From Neelides folsomi (taxonomy: Eukaryota > Arthropoda > Collembola > Neelipleona > Neelidae): DNA of 64,000 nt. This document shows, in pieces, positions 13,501 to 25,600 of the stretch. A program made the translations under genes and the position numbers. A model generated the notes under the pieces. It did not search any database and had not been told where the DNA came from. It worked only from the letters and a program-made list of their open reading frames with translations. Position 1 is the stretch's first letter, and each line of letters opens with the position of its first letter. Location: NCBI GenBank assembly GCA_034687125.1, contig JAQGBZ010000053.1:62001-126000 (forward strand). Reading direction: 5' to 3'.

Positions 13501-15810
13501 CACGCTTGCTAAGTCGTCCTATAGGTCCGACAGTGAGGGGAATGGGCCATCAAACACTCAGTTTACTCCACTACTTAAGACATAGGAACAACCATCCAAT
13601 TTTTCCTCCCACTTCCATTTACATCGAGAGATTGAGAAAGGAAAAAGAATTGTTGGATTGAGAGATGAATAATTTTCCTCTTTCCACCCAACAGTGTTTA
13701 CAATAATATTAGGGATACCTTCTGGACGACTGCTACCTTCTGTGTGATCAGAGTTGAAGTAAGAGGTAGCGGAAATTCACGTTTACATGGATGATAAATA
13801 ATATGTATGTTCTTAATTGTACGACCTGCTCTTTGAGCCCTGGCATGGGGATACAAGAAATCACCTATGGTTCATTACTACTGGATTGTATACATATTAA
13901 AAGTACGTGTGTTGCTTGTCGTTTTATTAAAGCGCATATTAATTCCAATTTGAATCGAACTATGGAAAAAAACTTGAGCTGTGGAAAATGTATCTGTTAT
14001 GTTAATCCCAGTTGTTTTCTCATTGATGTGAACTCGTATATATTCTTTTTCTTCCCTTTGTCTCCCATTCCTCCTCACACATTTGGTATTCGGAGAGCAA
14101 ATCAACTCAAAATGAATACAAATTGATGGTTTTTAACTTTTAGCCCTAAAACCTGTTTTGTCCCTCCGCTATCGGATCTCATTCTTCTCCTATTATATGC
14201 ATTTCCACTTTTTACTCCTTTTTTCTTCCCATGTGTGAGGAGGGGGAAAAGCTCTTCTTTTTCTTAATCTCAATAAACTCATCCCAGTTTCCTAATCCCC
14301 ACTGGCCATTTGAGGGCTCCCAATTTCGGGCTTAATTTATAAATTTCCATTCTGCTCCCAAAGCCTTAAAATTTTATATTTTGCTCTCCGTTACACCCGC
14401 TCTAGATAAGTATATAGCCACCTTATATTTAAAAAATACACACAGATGGGCTCCCAACAACTCCCGTTCTCCAATGAAGGTAAAAAAGAGGGGAGAAAAA
14501 GTTCCAGGAGAATTAAACGCGTGGAATCACTGGGTATAAAATTACATGAAGAGAGATACATCGAGTAATTTATGCCTCGTAGAAGACAGTGGCGAGAGAT
14601 ACGGAGCTTAATTTAAGTCCTCGACCCTTAAGACTCAAAAGTATGGAAATGGGAAACGAATGCATTTGATGAGGAGGAACATCTTCTTGGCCTATAAAAT
14701 GAACCATGGTTCTTTTTTTACATATGAGCCAAACGATTCTTTTGATCGTAAAGGGGCAGAGTATAATTTTTATTCCCAGTTTGTGTGAGATTAGGCAGAG
14801 AGTCGTCCAGGGCTCAACAGATGTTTTCCTTTGGGGAGATAGGAAGACTCCTTTAATGTATTTATACGAACGTGGATGAAGCTGAAGGGCTGGCTACTTA
14901 ATTGAGAATTTTATTGTCTCTCCCTGCAAACAAACGAGTGCATTAGGGAGATAAGGGATGAGTTTTCTCAAAACAGGAAATTAAAAGCCCTTGGCCCATT
15001 ATCTTCGACTCCCGTGGAAAATTCCGAAATGCTTCTCTCCATGCAACAAATTTAAATGGGTCTTCCTAAAAAACTGGCCAGTAGGGACAGAGGGAAAAAA
15101 CAAAGAGGCTTTTTCCAATTTTATGTTTATTTCCTACCTTTTATTTTTTTACATTAATTACCTTTACTTTACATACTCGCGCTTTGGGTAAATACTTTCG
15201 CTTTAATCGGGCGGCTCTAATGTAAAGGGCTTTTTCAATTTCAAGTTTTATGGCCGCAGTTGAGGATTTAAGGATTTGAGCTCAAAACATGTTCATAAGA
15301 ATTCCCAACGTAATAAATAGTGAGAGAAATATTGGTTCATTTTTCACGATTCTTGGCTCTGCTCTTGACTTGAAGTCAATTTTCATTATAGGATTTTGAA
15401 AGTAAATCTTCATGGTCGGGCTATTAGAGGAGGGGCTTGACTGAAAGGACGCTCTCAAATAAGCACAGAATCAGAATTAAATTTTGTGGAGTCGTCAGAC
15501 GATTGGAAATGTGTTTATTCGTTACAGACTTCTAATTCTTCCAAACTCACCACTACATAAATTGAGTCCATGAATATGTAATTATCACCCTCCTTCTGCT
15601 TATAAAAACTCTCTTCCACTCTCTATTAGAGATGCAGCCGAGAAGAATTACTCATTATTAGTCAATATTAGTATAACGTACGGCAAATGCTTTCAACAAT
15701 TTTTCAAATTGAGATGAGAATATAATATTCTTACATCTGCATCAATTTAAATATCCAATTAATATTAAAAATAAAAGATAACTCTACTCACCACCAAGTC
15801 CACCAACTAA

Positions 15811-15876
15811 AACTGAGGAAGATTATGAAATGAATATTTATATACCCATCAGCGACGGGATCCAGAACTTTGCTCT
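15811..15876 (-). promoter_or_regulatory. Mirror-image TATA/Inr promoter arm
   Basis: On the - strand TATATAAAT starts at 15844 and TCAGTT, a very good arthropod initiator, has its A at 15814, 30 nt downstream. Upstream there is only one TTCTGGA heat-shock half-site pair (near 15867-15861), separated from the TATA box by a 13-nt segment that the right arm lacks. The left arm also lacks the ATG found in the right arm. It may be a weaker or decayed copy. Confidence 0.5.
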
Positions 15877-15912
15877 TATATAGTATATATTTATTTATAA
15901 TACATAAATAGG

Positions 15913-16024
15913 TAGGAATAAAGTGAAACAAAAGAAATAATATAATATTATAAATATGTAGGAGCAAGGTAAACAAAAGAAATGATAAAAATAGATAATA
16001 GGAGCAAAGTGAAACAATTGAATA
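15913..16024 (+). repeat. Three imperfect direct repeats, TAGGAGCAAAGTGAAACA type
   Basis: Copies begin at 15913, 15959 and 15999, each about 26 nt with the pattern TAGGA-CAAAGTGAAACAAAAGAAAT and a few changes. They fill the centre of the inverted promoter element. A partial inverted copy (GAGCAAAGT) lies in the left arm near 15868-15876 on the - strand. Confidence 0.6.
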
Positions 16025-16026
16025 GA

Positions 16027-16107
16027 CCAATCAGAATCGTTTCCAGAAGGTTCAGAACGTTCTGGTGGGTATATAAAGATTCATTTCATAATACTTCTTG
16101 CAGTTAG
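16027..16107 (+). promoter_or_regulatory. Heat-shock-type promoter (CCAAT, HSE, TATA, Inr)
   Basis: In order: CCAATCAG (16028-16035); alternating TTC/GAA units at 16041, 16046, 16051, 16055 and 16060 (three at exact 5-nt spacing, then two shifted by one base); TATATAAAG starting at 16070; and GCAGTT with a candidate +1 A at 16102, 32 nt downstream of the TATA start. Heat shock factor binds alternating nGAAn pentamers, so this is a classic stress-inducible layout. A short frame (ATG at 16126, eight codons, stop) and a possible donor CTAG|GTAATT at 16158/16159 follow. The promoter points the same way as castor and lies 6.4 kb upstream of castor exon 1. Confidence 0.6.
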
Positions 16108-18372
16108 TTGGTGGACTCGGTGGTGATGAGTAGAGCTATCTTTTATTTATAATACTAGGTAATTGGATAATATCATTTATTATTATTTATTTTTATCATC
16201 AATGAAAATATTTTTATTTTAATTGATTTTACATGTTAAATTGTGCGGATGGCAAATTAAAAAGAGAAAGGATGGTACTACTATCATGGTAGCGAGTAAA
16301 AGCACCAGTTGATAGGTTTGAGAAGTGTTTGTGTGTATCCTAATAACTCGTTTAAGATTCCCCGGAGAGCCGAAATGATGAGAGAAACATAAAAATAGAG
16401 TTGGTTGCATAAATAAAAAGGTAAAAAAGACGGAAACGGGCTTCTTCCACCCAGAGGTGCAAATGCGTGAAATCCGAGCGAATCTATCTGAGAAGTCATC
16501 CGGGCCAGGGAGGCTGAAAGGCTTCCCCTGAGACATGAACAAGCTGTAAGCTGTAATTCCTCAATCTCCTCCCTCTGCATAAAAAGGATGTTTCAAAAGA
16601 GGGTTTTCTTCCAACTTCACCCCAATCCTCGTCTGATGCTCAACCTCTGTGTAAATTGGTGACGAGAGAAGCAATTCTTTGTCTAAATTTAATGAGTCGA
16701 TTTCTCCGTGTCTCTGTGCCTTGTTTCTTCTCCTGGCTCCTCAGTTGGGGAAAAAATCTTCATTTTATTTTAAGAGTTTTTCATTATATTGTACCTTCCC
16801 GTATTTCAATCCCACTTGTCCGCCCTTTTGGCTCCGTTCTTTAGGTATGGGGACTCCATGTGTCCTATATGTATTTAATACATGTAGTGGGACCGAGAGG
16901 TGTGCAGATCCAACGTGGATAATATTTCCCATGTAGGATCTGATACAGGGAGTGATAAGGAAAAACGTAGATTGGCTCTGCTCACAACCGTGGAATTGTG
17001 CTAAGAGAAAAATGCAATCTGGGAGAGGAATGTCGAGAAAGTATTCCGTCTTACCCGAATTTTATTGTGCAAAGGGCAAAGAGTATTTCTCGTTAAAATT
17101 GTGAAAATTGTCGCTTCATTGTGCCAAAGTGTCTATCAACGGAGTCGGGTGAGTGAAAATCGTGTAATACTAATGTTATACAATCCCATGAAAGCACATA
17201 GGGAGATGGGCCGAGAAGGCAATTCAACTCCTTGATTACATTTTACAACTCTCTCTTAATGTTACTTTAATGAGCCTCTTTTGCATGGAGTGGGATAGAG
17301 GAAGGAAGAAAGTAAAAAGATCTGAAAGATTCTCTCTCTTTTTCTCCTCCGTCTTCTCATCTTCCACAGCCGAACACTTTCCTCCTCACTTCCGCTCGTA
17401 TATCTTTTTTCGGTCTTTGGGGCATGAAAAAACGGGAGAGAGATGGAAGACTCCCAATACGAAATGCCTTCAATGACTCGAGTGTGAATTCAACTTGTGT
17501 AATAAGAGGAACAGAGACAAACATTTATTTTCCATCTCTGTGTGTGTATTAGGTTGTTCCACGTAGTTGGGCCCTACACACCTCGAATTTAGAATTGTGA
17601 GTGCCAAAAAACCCCGAGACTTCTTTCCCCATTACGATCCAGGAAATTATTCATCTGTGAAGAGGGAATGGAAATATTTTCTCATTCCAACGTTGAAGGA
17701 AAATACAAACAAAGGGGAATGGAACATTCATTTTAATTTCCGGTTCTTGTTTTTTCCTCTTTTTTATCCTTTGTAATATAGGAAGGTATGTGAGTAATTT
17801 ATATTTCTGTTAATAATATCTAAATTGTATAATGGATAATGGAGTTATTATCCAACCAACGTTCAATGAACAAAAGTCGCCCAATCCCATCATTTTCATT
17901 TTGGACAATTTGTCATTATTTTATATTAAAAGCAAGCATAAATTTAAACTTGCACTGTTATCTTTCTCTAAATTGATGACCCTTTATAAACACTTAAGGC
18001 GTGTGATTGGTGATCGCCCGAATATTTAGATTTGAGAGAGACCCGATTGTTACAATTTACATAATGAGGGAGAGGAAAGGGTTAAAAAGTGGTGTATAGG
18101 CAGATCTGGGGAGTTTTTATTACTTGTTGGGGCCTGGAAGAGCTTGGTGAGAGTTCTTAAAAAGGAAATTATTACGACTTCCTAATCATTTTCAATAGGG
18201 ATATGTTGGCCGTTTTCGTTGGCTGGATTTTCTTGTCCAGACTGCTCGAACCTCGGTGGTTGTAGAATAATAATATAACAATGGGCTCCTCCCAGAGAAC
18301 GAAGAGTGATCTGGCCTAAATCGAACGTTTTTGATTTAAGATAGGGCTTTAACATTATGTTCATCTCTTACC

Positions 18373-18803
18373 TCAGCTCAGATTGGAATTTTATAGCTTT
18401 GGCAGGTAGGAGGGGGAGGAGGAAGGGCGGAGCTAATAATGTACATACCTATATCTCTCTTCTATTATCCTTGCCTATATGGTATATTTATATAAATTTT
18501 ATGCCTAGGTATATGTATATTTATTATTTTATATACTTATATGTATATTTATTTATTATATTGAGTAATTATTATTTGAGTAAATTTTGACTCTATATAC
18601 CATCCTTTCACGTTTTTACATTTTCCAATATAAACATTACACGCTATAATATCAATTGATTTGAGTCTCCCTATATAAATAAATATTTATAAATTTATAA
18701 GAAAACTTTTATTTTATTTCTAAATCTGAGCTGACGTTTTCAATCCGAGCTGAAATCAAAATAAAATCTTAGCTGAATCAGCTCAGATCCCAATCCGAGC
18801 TGA
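18373..18803. repeat. Cluster of the 12-mer AATCYGAGCTGA
   Basis: Direct copies lie at 18723-18734, 18742-18753, 18765-18776 (two changes) and 18792-18803. Inverted copies lie at 18373-18384 (perfect) and 18778-18789 (one change). Similarity extends slightly beyond the 12-mer around 18373 and 18853. The copies are interspersed rather than strictly tandem, which suggests a binding-site cluster or the remains of a small repeat. No protein is encoded. Confidence 0.65.
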
Positions 18804-21800
18804 TTTATATTGTATCATAGGAAATCTGGCCATCTTTTCGTTCGCTGGCTCCTCCTCAGATTGAAATTGCCATTTAAGGGGATGTTGGAAACGTCTCTTC
18901 ATCAACTTCTGTTTTAAACTCATTCGATTCCTACAACCTTTTAAATGAGTTTCGAGGGCTGAAAAAGAAATAGAAAAAAAACCAACATGTTGTTGGTAGC
19001 TAAATGTATGTTGGAGGGAAGGCGAGTAATTCCGAAACTCTCAATCCACTTGAGGAAACAAAAGCCCCTCTTTTCATTTTTCTTATTTGAGAGAACAAAT
19101 GCGTTTATTATCCACAAATTCCAGTACTTCATCTCATTTGATCCTCGCGTGGTGAAGTTAATCCTTGGAAATCCACTTGAATAATATAAACTTTTACATC
19201 ATTGAACATCACCATGTGGGTGATATTATTTAAGTTAATGTTTAAATGACTGAGGACTCTTTTTATATTTCCAATTTCGAAGAAAGATGAAAAGGAAGAA
19301 ACGACGTCGCGTCATTTTGAATCAATGCCAAACCCATCTTCTCTTCCTTTTACAAGGACCGTCCATACACACGAACACACCCCACACAACAAAAGACAAT
19401 TCATCAATGACAAGGGAAATTTTTCCAACAAGTTTTTTAAAACACTAAAAATAAGACCATTCCGCACATGAATTTCCCTCTTTCCTTCATATCTCAATCC
19501 ACCCGTCATATGTTCCCTCCATAATATTAAATTTATGTTGCATCAATATGAGAAAATATTCCTTTTATTTTCTCGAAACACTTTTTTTACAATTTACTTT
19601 TCTTATTAGGAGTCCTCTGTAACAATGTATTGAAATGAGGGTGTAGCTCAAGGGTTCCTCTCCACGTGAAAAAAGGAAGAAAAGGTGGTCAACGAAGGGA
19701 TGATAGAAGAAGATGATTACATATATAGTCAAGGGCCCATTCTTTCCTCGAAAAACTTTTTTCCTGGTTGTTCAAAGGGGTTTGATTAGAAATAATTTTT
19801 TCACCCCTTTCTTGAAGCTCTAATAGAATAGTAATGGGGAGTTACAGGGCCTTCAATCCGAGCCCAAATGAACCTCAAATTGACGGGCGTGATGAAGCTT
19901 AAGGAACATTTCTTTAAATCCTTTTTTCACTATGTTGGACGTGTATTCTAAAGGGATAGAGTTTCATATGGGCAATAACTTCAGCTGGCCTTCTCCCTTT
20001 TCGTGTGTCCATTGAGTGACCGTGCTTGTATTGTTCGAAATAGCTGTCTCTTCAGAGTCAAATGCACGGAGAATTCTTTGCCTTCACCCACCTCCTCGAT
20101 CTTATTCATTAGAGAAGACGTTATTAAAGGGATTTGAATGCAGCTGCGGAATTAGATTGGGAAGGGAATTCAAATCACAAGTTCTCAGAATTTTCTTCAA
20201 ACACATCCGGACTTGATTTTTTATCGTAAAAGTGCTTCGCTCTTGGGGCGATGAGAGTTTTATCTCAATCAAATGCCTCATTTTACTCATTACAGACCGG
20301 AACGAGAAAGGGATTGTTTATTCTTCAACCTTTTAGAAATGAATGCCTTCAACTCACGAGATCATTTTTAACGTCGTGAAATTATTTTTTAAATTAAATA
20401 TAAATTTTTTAAATATTTATTTATGGTATATTAGTTTGGTTGTTGCTTCTACTCTTATAATATTTTTACTTATAATAAATGATATAAAGTATGAAAGGCT
20501 TTAAATAGTACATTGGAACTCCTTAAATTAATTTTTGGATTCTGATCAATGAATTAAAGGAATGGGTGGAATATTAGATTGTGAATTAAAATGTGAAGTC
20601 ATGCGGGGGATTTGGCATATGTTATTTTTATAGAACCGCCCATTTCCTTCTAGTATTTAATATTAGCAATTGTGTAGGTTTGGTTGTGATGGCTAATGGG
20701 ATTCTCATCATGGGCCCATGATTTCAAATACGTGTGTCTTGATTAAAATTTAATTATTTAATCATAGTCATATTGAAGTGGGAGGCATTAGCATTCGTCG
20801 GATTCACTCTGCATGGGCTTCAGGGAAAAATCATCCCTACTTCTATATTAATGTTTTCCTCTTTTGAAAGCGACCCGGACGGCCGCTGAAGTTCGACAGA
20901 GATGATGAATGGATCTTAACTCATTATTATTGGGGAGAAGTTGGAATAAAGTGAGTCTGCTTATGCAAATGATTCATCTGCCTTTTCCTATCCATATTCG
21001 TTTGTTCCTTGTTACAGGGCATTGTAACGAGAGGAGCCTTGTACACAGCGACATACATGACACATATTGAGGCTTCTGTTCCCCCTCGACCAACGCACAT
21101 CCCTTGACACTTTAGCGGCAATGAATAGTAATAGTAAAATATAAAAAATCAAATGTACACTTCTTATTCATAACCTCCCTTTGGATCCCTTATACATATT
21201 TTACATTTCTCTTGGTTGGATTTTTGGATATATCCTCTGTGTTACGGCGGTTATTTGGTCATATCTGGACCGGTGTACGAGAGAAGAAGGGGTGAGGGGC
21301 GAAGCTCCTCTTTCCGATTCCATACTTCATTTCATAACTCATCATCATTCATTCCTCTTATGGACTTTTCACTATTTCCCTGACGCATATGCAGATTTCC
21401 CATTTTCAGCTTCCAAACCCATTTTATATTTTAAAAGAGTCCAATTCCCTCGTATTTATGAGAACGGGTGGGATAAAAGGAGCGATGTAGAGGGAAAACG
21501 AACATCCATTTCCCTTCCCAATGATTTATGATTTATGATTATTATTCTCAAAATGGGATTGTTTTGTCCGGGGAGTTTTGGAGCGGTGGTGGTGGACGAG
21601 CAGGAAGTTTTTAACCATTTTCATCCCCCTTTGAACTTCACCCGTTCATTACTCTCTTGCCGGGCATTTGCATATATCAATTTACAAATGACATTGAATG
21701 TATAAGTTTGATTTTCATCCTCAGACGCTCCACATATTTCCCTGTTAATGGTATTAATAGCTCCCGCTAATCGTCCGCCTCGGAAAGAGCTAAATGAAAG

Positions 21801-22507
21801 TATGGGGGAATGGACTCTTGTAAAGGCGTTGTCGAGCGACATGGGGCCGAGGAATTGACGGTTGGAATTAATAGGAAGAAAAAAGATTAATATCACTTAT
21901 TGGTAGGAAGGAGCCGTAGGGGAAATTAATATTACATTCAACCATTTTAAATCATATCGCCTCGATTTCTAATCAAGTTTCCTTACCCTCTCGATGATTG
22001 TAAATGATCTCCGCGCATTTAGCATTCAATGGTCGAATTGGAATTTAAAGGATTGAAGTGGAAATTAGAAGTATTCATTAGTTGCGAGTCCCTCTGAGCA
22101 ATTCTTCTCCCTCGCCCTTCTTTGCTTTTTAATGAAGTAATGAAATATGAGTTTGGGAAAAGAGAACATGTTTCCTATCAATAAAACCAACTTTATCATC
22201 ACAATTCTTAGATTCTAAATCTAAAAACAATACAGAGAAAGGGACATAATTTAAGCGCAGTAATATTCTTAGTTTTAAATTAATATTTAAGAATTAGAAA
22301 ATTAATTTATTTGGAATTCAATTGTCTCATGAATAAAGGGAAAAGAAGTGCATGAACTCTTGTAAAGTTTATTTACATGAGCGATCTCATTTTTAATTCA
22401 CCTGAAATGTGTATGAAAATGTAATTTGTAAACTGGTTCGAGATTTAATGAGGAAAAACTCGAGCATTTGGTAGAAGCAAAGCAGTGAATGAATATTTTT
22501 GTTCCAG

Positions 22508-22624
22508 ATGTGAAATTGCCGGAGGAGATTGAATGCGGGAGTAGCCGAGGATCGAAGATGTCAACACTTGCTGGGATGTTCTTTATGCGGTCAGGAACAC
22601 CAGGACAAGAGATTCAGCCACCAG
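22508..22624 (+). CDS. cas: castor exon 1 (first recognised)
   Basis: The acceptor is GTTCCAG|AT and the donor CCAG|GTGAGA (phase 1). The ATG at 22558 (AAG before it, so A at -3) is the preferred start. It is preceded by a start-stop ATGTGA at 22508 and a three-codon ORF at 22533-22544. The open frame upstream (VKLPEEIECG) would be coding if another 5' exon exists. Confidence 0.7.
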
Positions 22625-25600
22625 GTGAGATGATAATTGCTCATATAGAACCCCATACCTTCCCATCCCGACCGAGAGTTGTTTCCATTCGTGTGAAGGA
22701 TGAGTGAGGGCTCGTGAAAATGAAGCAGTCTACTTACAACTCCTGACGACGGAACAAAAAACTCGGAGGAGCACGTGCCATAGCGTGGACGAGGAATTTA
22801 TTATATCCTCATCACTGCTCACTCCGGCTTCTAACGATTCATAATACTAAAGCCTCATCATCCTCATTGTTATAGAACCATCGTTTCAATGTGCGAGAGA
22901 GGCTTTTGAAGATGATGATGACACACTCCCTATAGATCTCTTAACTAAATTTCCTCTACTCGACAAATTCCCCTATAGATTTGACGAGTTGGGAAAATGA
23001 GCATTAATGAGTGAATACGCATCTTTCTTTTTAGCATTAAAGTACAGAATAATAGATCTGTACATATTATGTATTAAAATATGTAGGAATGTCGTAGGAT
23101 TATCTTTATAAGATGGCTGAAAAAGTTATGTAATTTTAATTGAGAATTGTTTGTAAAAGAACCACTAGATTATTAATTTGAATAATCCTTGTTTAATGAA
23201 GAATCTGTTAAGTAAAAGGAGTGATAGGAGGACATGAGTTGGACATAGTTTGGGAATGAATAATAGTTGTTAAAGTTCGGACAGTAGCAATGAAGAAGCT
23301 TAATGAGTTCCCTCATCTCATTGTTTATTCTGTAGAGGGTGAAGGGCCTCAGTGGTTGAGATTTGTGTAGTGGACAGAGGCTTATTTGTCACTTTGTCAC
23401 AAGAAAGACCAATTTGTTTACTTGTTAGGTGTTGACTCCCTCCTCTCTATGCATCCCTAAAGAACACTTACTTATTATTAAATTCCCCCCTTCGGAAAAC
23501 ATCATTCCCTCGTCTTGAAGGCTCGACTTATTTTCCAAGCGAGAAATTTTGAGTGTAATGTGACACTTGGAACATTTGAAATACACGAAACGTCCATCGT
23601 TCCTCAGCTCCCTGAAACAAATGAGGAATTGAGTGGAGATGAGGGAGAGATGAGGAGAGTTTTATGACCGAATCCACCAGACTCGTTTGGGAACGCGATA
23701 CCCCTTCCACCATATCAACTCATACGGATTAAAACACATACAAACATAGAGTTTATATGTTTTTGTATTATGGATGCATTTCTTTGCTGACTGAGAGTAT
23801 AAAGTTCCATTTGCATTTTTCAGGCTGCCCTGTGGTCGACGCTGAGAACAACTTGAACTTGTCTGATGACGATAATACGAGTTGTAGTGCCAGGTTAGTT
23901 AAGATAATTTAATGAGCTTCCTTCGCCAATTCCTTCTCCCGTAAAACTACACTTTACTCGCCGTTTACACTAAAGAAAACATTCGTTTACGACCTAAACT
24001 GACTCTTCTTCCTCACACGCCTCCTTATAAGACTTTTTTACTTCCTTTTTTCCTCAACCAATTCTCAGTAATTCTTTTGACACTAAAGGCCAATTTATTC
24101 TTAATTATGTTCAAGCTTATCAAACTACAAAATTGTTACTTTTTCTCGATTTTTACAAATTATAAAATTTGTATATGTATACCTCAACATTTCGTACATA
24201 GATACCTATCCTACTTATCTAAAATATACTCGAAGGCCATTACAATAATTTAATAAATTGATTAAAAATTAAATGCCACTATAATTTGCCCATTACTTTA
24301 CACAATTTGAATTTTTTTCATTTATGTATCTGCGAGTCTGATACTATGATGTGAGTCTGAACTCTGAAACTGTCAGAGTCAGATTAAAAGTCAGAGTCTG
24401 AATGTATTGCATGTAGGTTTTCCAATTTTCAATACTTTCCTTTGCTTTGCTTATTTGAAGTTATTTGATTTACACATTTAAAAAATGTTAAAATATTAAA
24501 AAAGTTATTTAGGTATGTGCAGTAATAATTTTTATTTTAATTTATAGCGAGATGGGCTGTGACTTAACGTTGAATTTATCAGCAAAGTCATCCTCAGAGG
24601 AATCGTCTCGGAGGAACAAAAGAAAGAATTTTATGCCGCGGAACATCATGGAATACGCGGGGTCAGACGAGGACGAAGAAAATTACAGAAACCACGTTGG
24701 GAAACGTGGAAATCATCCTGTTGGTGTGGGTCGAAGAGATTACTTTTCTCATGGAATCCTCCCCAGTCCCGATGCAGATCTAGGGGAGAATGGACACGAA
24801 GAATTGGAAATGGACTGCGGCGACGAAGATGAGGAGGAAGATTATGACGAAGAGTGTGAGAGGGATAATGGTCCACTTGATTTAAGTGATGTTCAAAATG
24901 GTGAGTTTAACCACAATTTACATTATTACCTACATCGCTCATTGTTGTTTGAGTAAAAATTCCTTTATCTTTCATTCATTTTGGCCAGCCAATTAAGTCA
25001 ACCAATCGTTCATTTACGACTCCTACAAATTCAGTTTCCATTCCATCATGTGCCATTAGAGATAAGGAAAAGGAATCCTTGCATTAAAGGGAGGGATCGG
25101 TAATTCTCGAAACCTGATCTTTTAATCTCCATTATAAAACCACAAATGTCTCTGGGAGTATAAATTAAATTAATTATTGTTATCCCTCCTCATGTTGATT
25201 TATAGACGAGAGGCTAATCAATACCCTCTTGAGATCTTGACTTCGAAGATCACCTCTTTCTCACCAAAAACCTTTAACGAGATGCTCTCAATTGCATTCT
25301 GCACGGAGCATTTTTTTTCAACCACAACACTCAATATTCCATCCTTTTGGAGATTCACCAACAATTTTCCCCATTTGACCCAATATTATAAAAGATGAGG
25401 AATTGAATGGTGGGCGGTGCATTGGGCTTTCAGCCTACAATTCAACATTTCTCATTCCAAGCAGCTTAACCTCAATTAACCTCTCTTAATGGCAAACCAG
25501 ACCAATTGAGGATTTTTTCTCCTTTTCGCCCTTTTGTGTGTTTCAGCAAACAAAGGAAAAGTTCATTTACTCGGCGATTAATTTTGCAAATCTCAGGGCT

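Larger units (their letters stand above)
15752..16169. repeat. Inverted repeat with twin divergent promoter-like arms
   Basis: The left arm (about 15752-15850, read on -) and right arm (about 16066-16169, read on +) match over roughly 100 nt with small gaps. Each arm, reading outward, has GGGTATATAAA, then ATTCATTTCATAAT, then an initiator-like CAGTT, then TTAGTTGGTGGACT, then GAGTAGAG and TATCTTTTATTT, and ends at ATTGGATA. The 215 nt between the arms are AT-rich. The layout is either a head-to-head duplicated promoter or a MITE-like element with long inverted ends. No clear target-site duplication is visible, and no coding sequence follows either arm. Confidence 0.7.
7568..22507 (+). other. 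Presumed first intron of castor (14.9 kb)
   Basis: Non-coding between the GTACGT donor at 7568 and the TTCCAG acceptor at 22507. It holds the inverted promoter pair at 15752-16169, a TATA-rich low-complexity tract at about 18430-18590, and the repeated 12-mer cluster at 18373-18803. Small open frames are present but none shows domain similarity. Introns this long in developmental regulators commonly carry enhancers; that is an inference here. The assignment depends on the leader at 6574-7567 belonging to castor. Confidence 0.45.

Noticed and set aside
18430-18590. TATA-rich tract as a promoter or element end
   Set aside because: Low-complexity TAT/ATA repeats without an initiator or repeat boundaries; treated as simple sequence.
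24646-24876. 76-codon - strand open frame
   Set aside because: It is the reverse shadow of castor exon 3, which has matching splice sites and an in-frame join.
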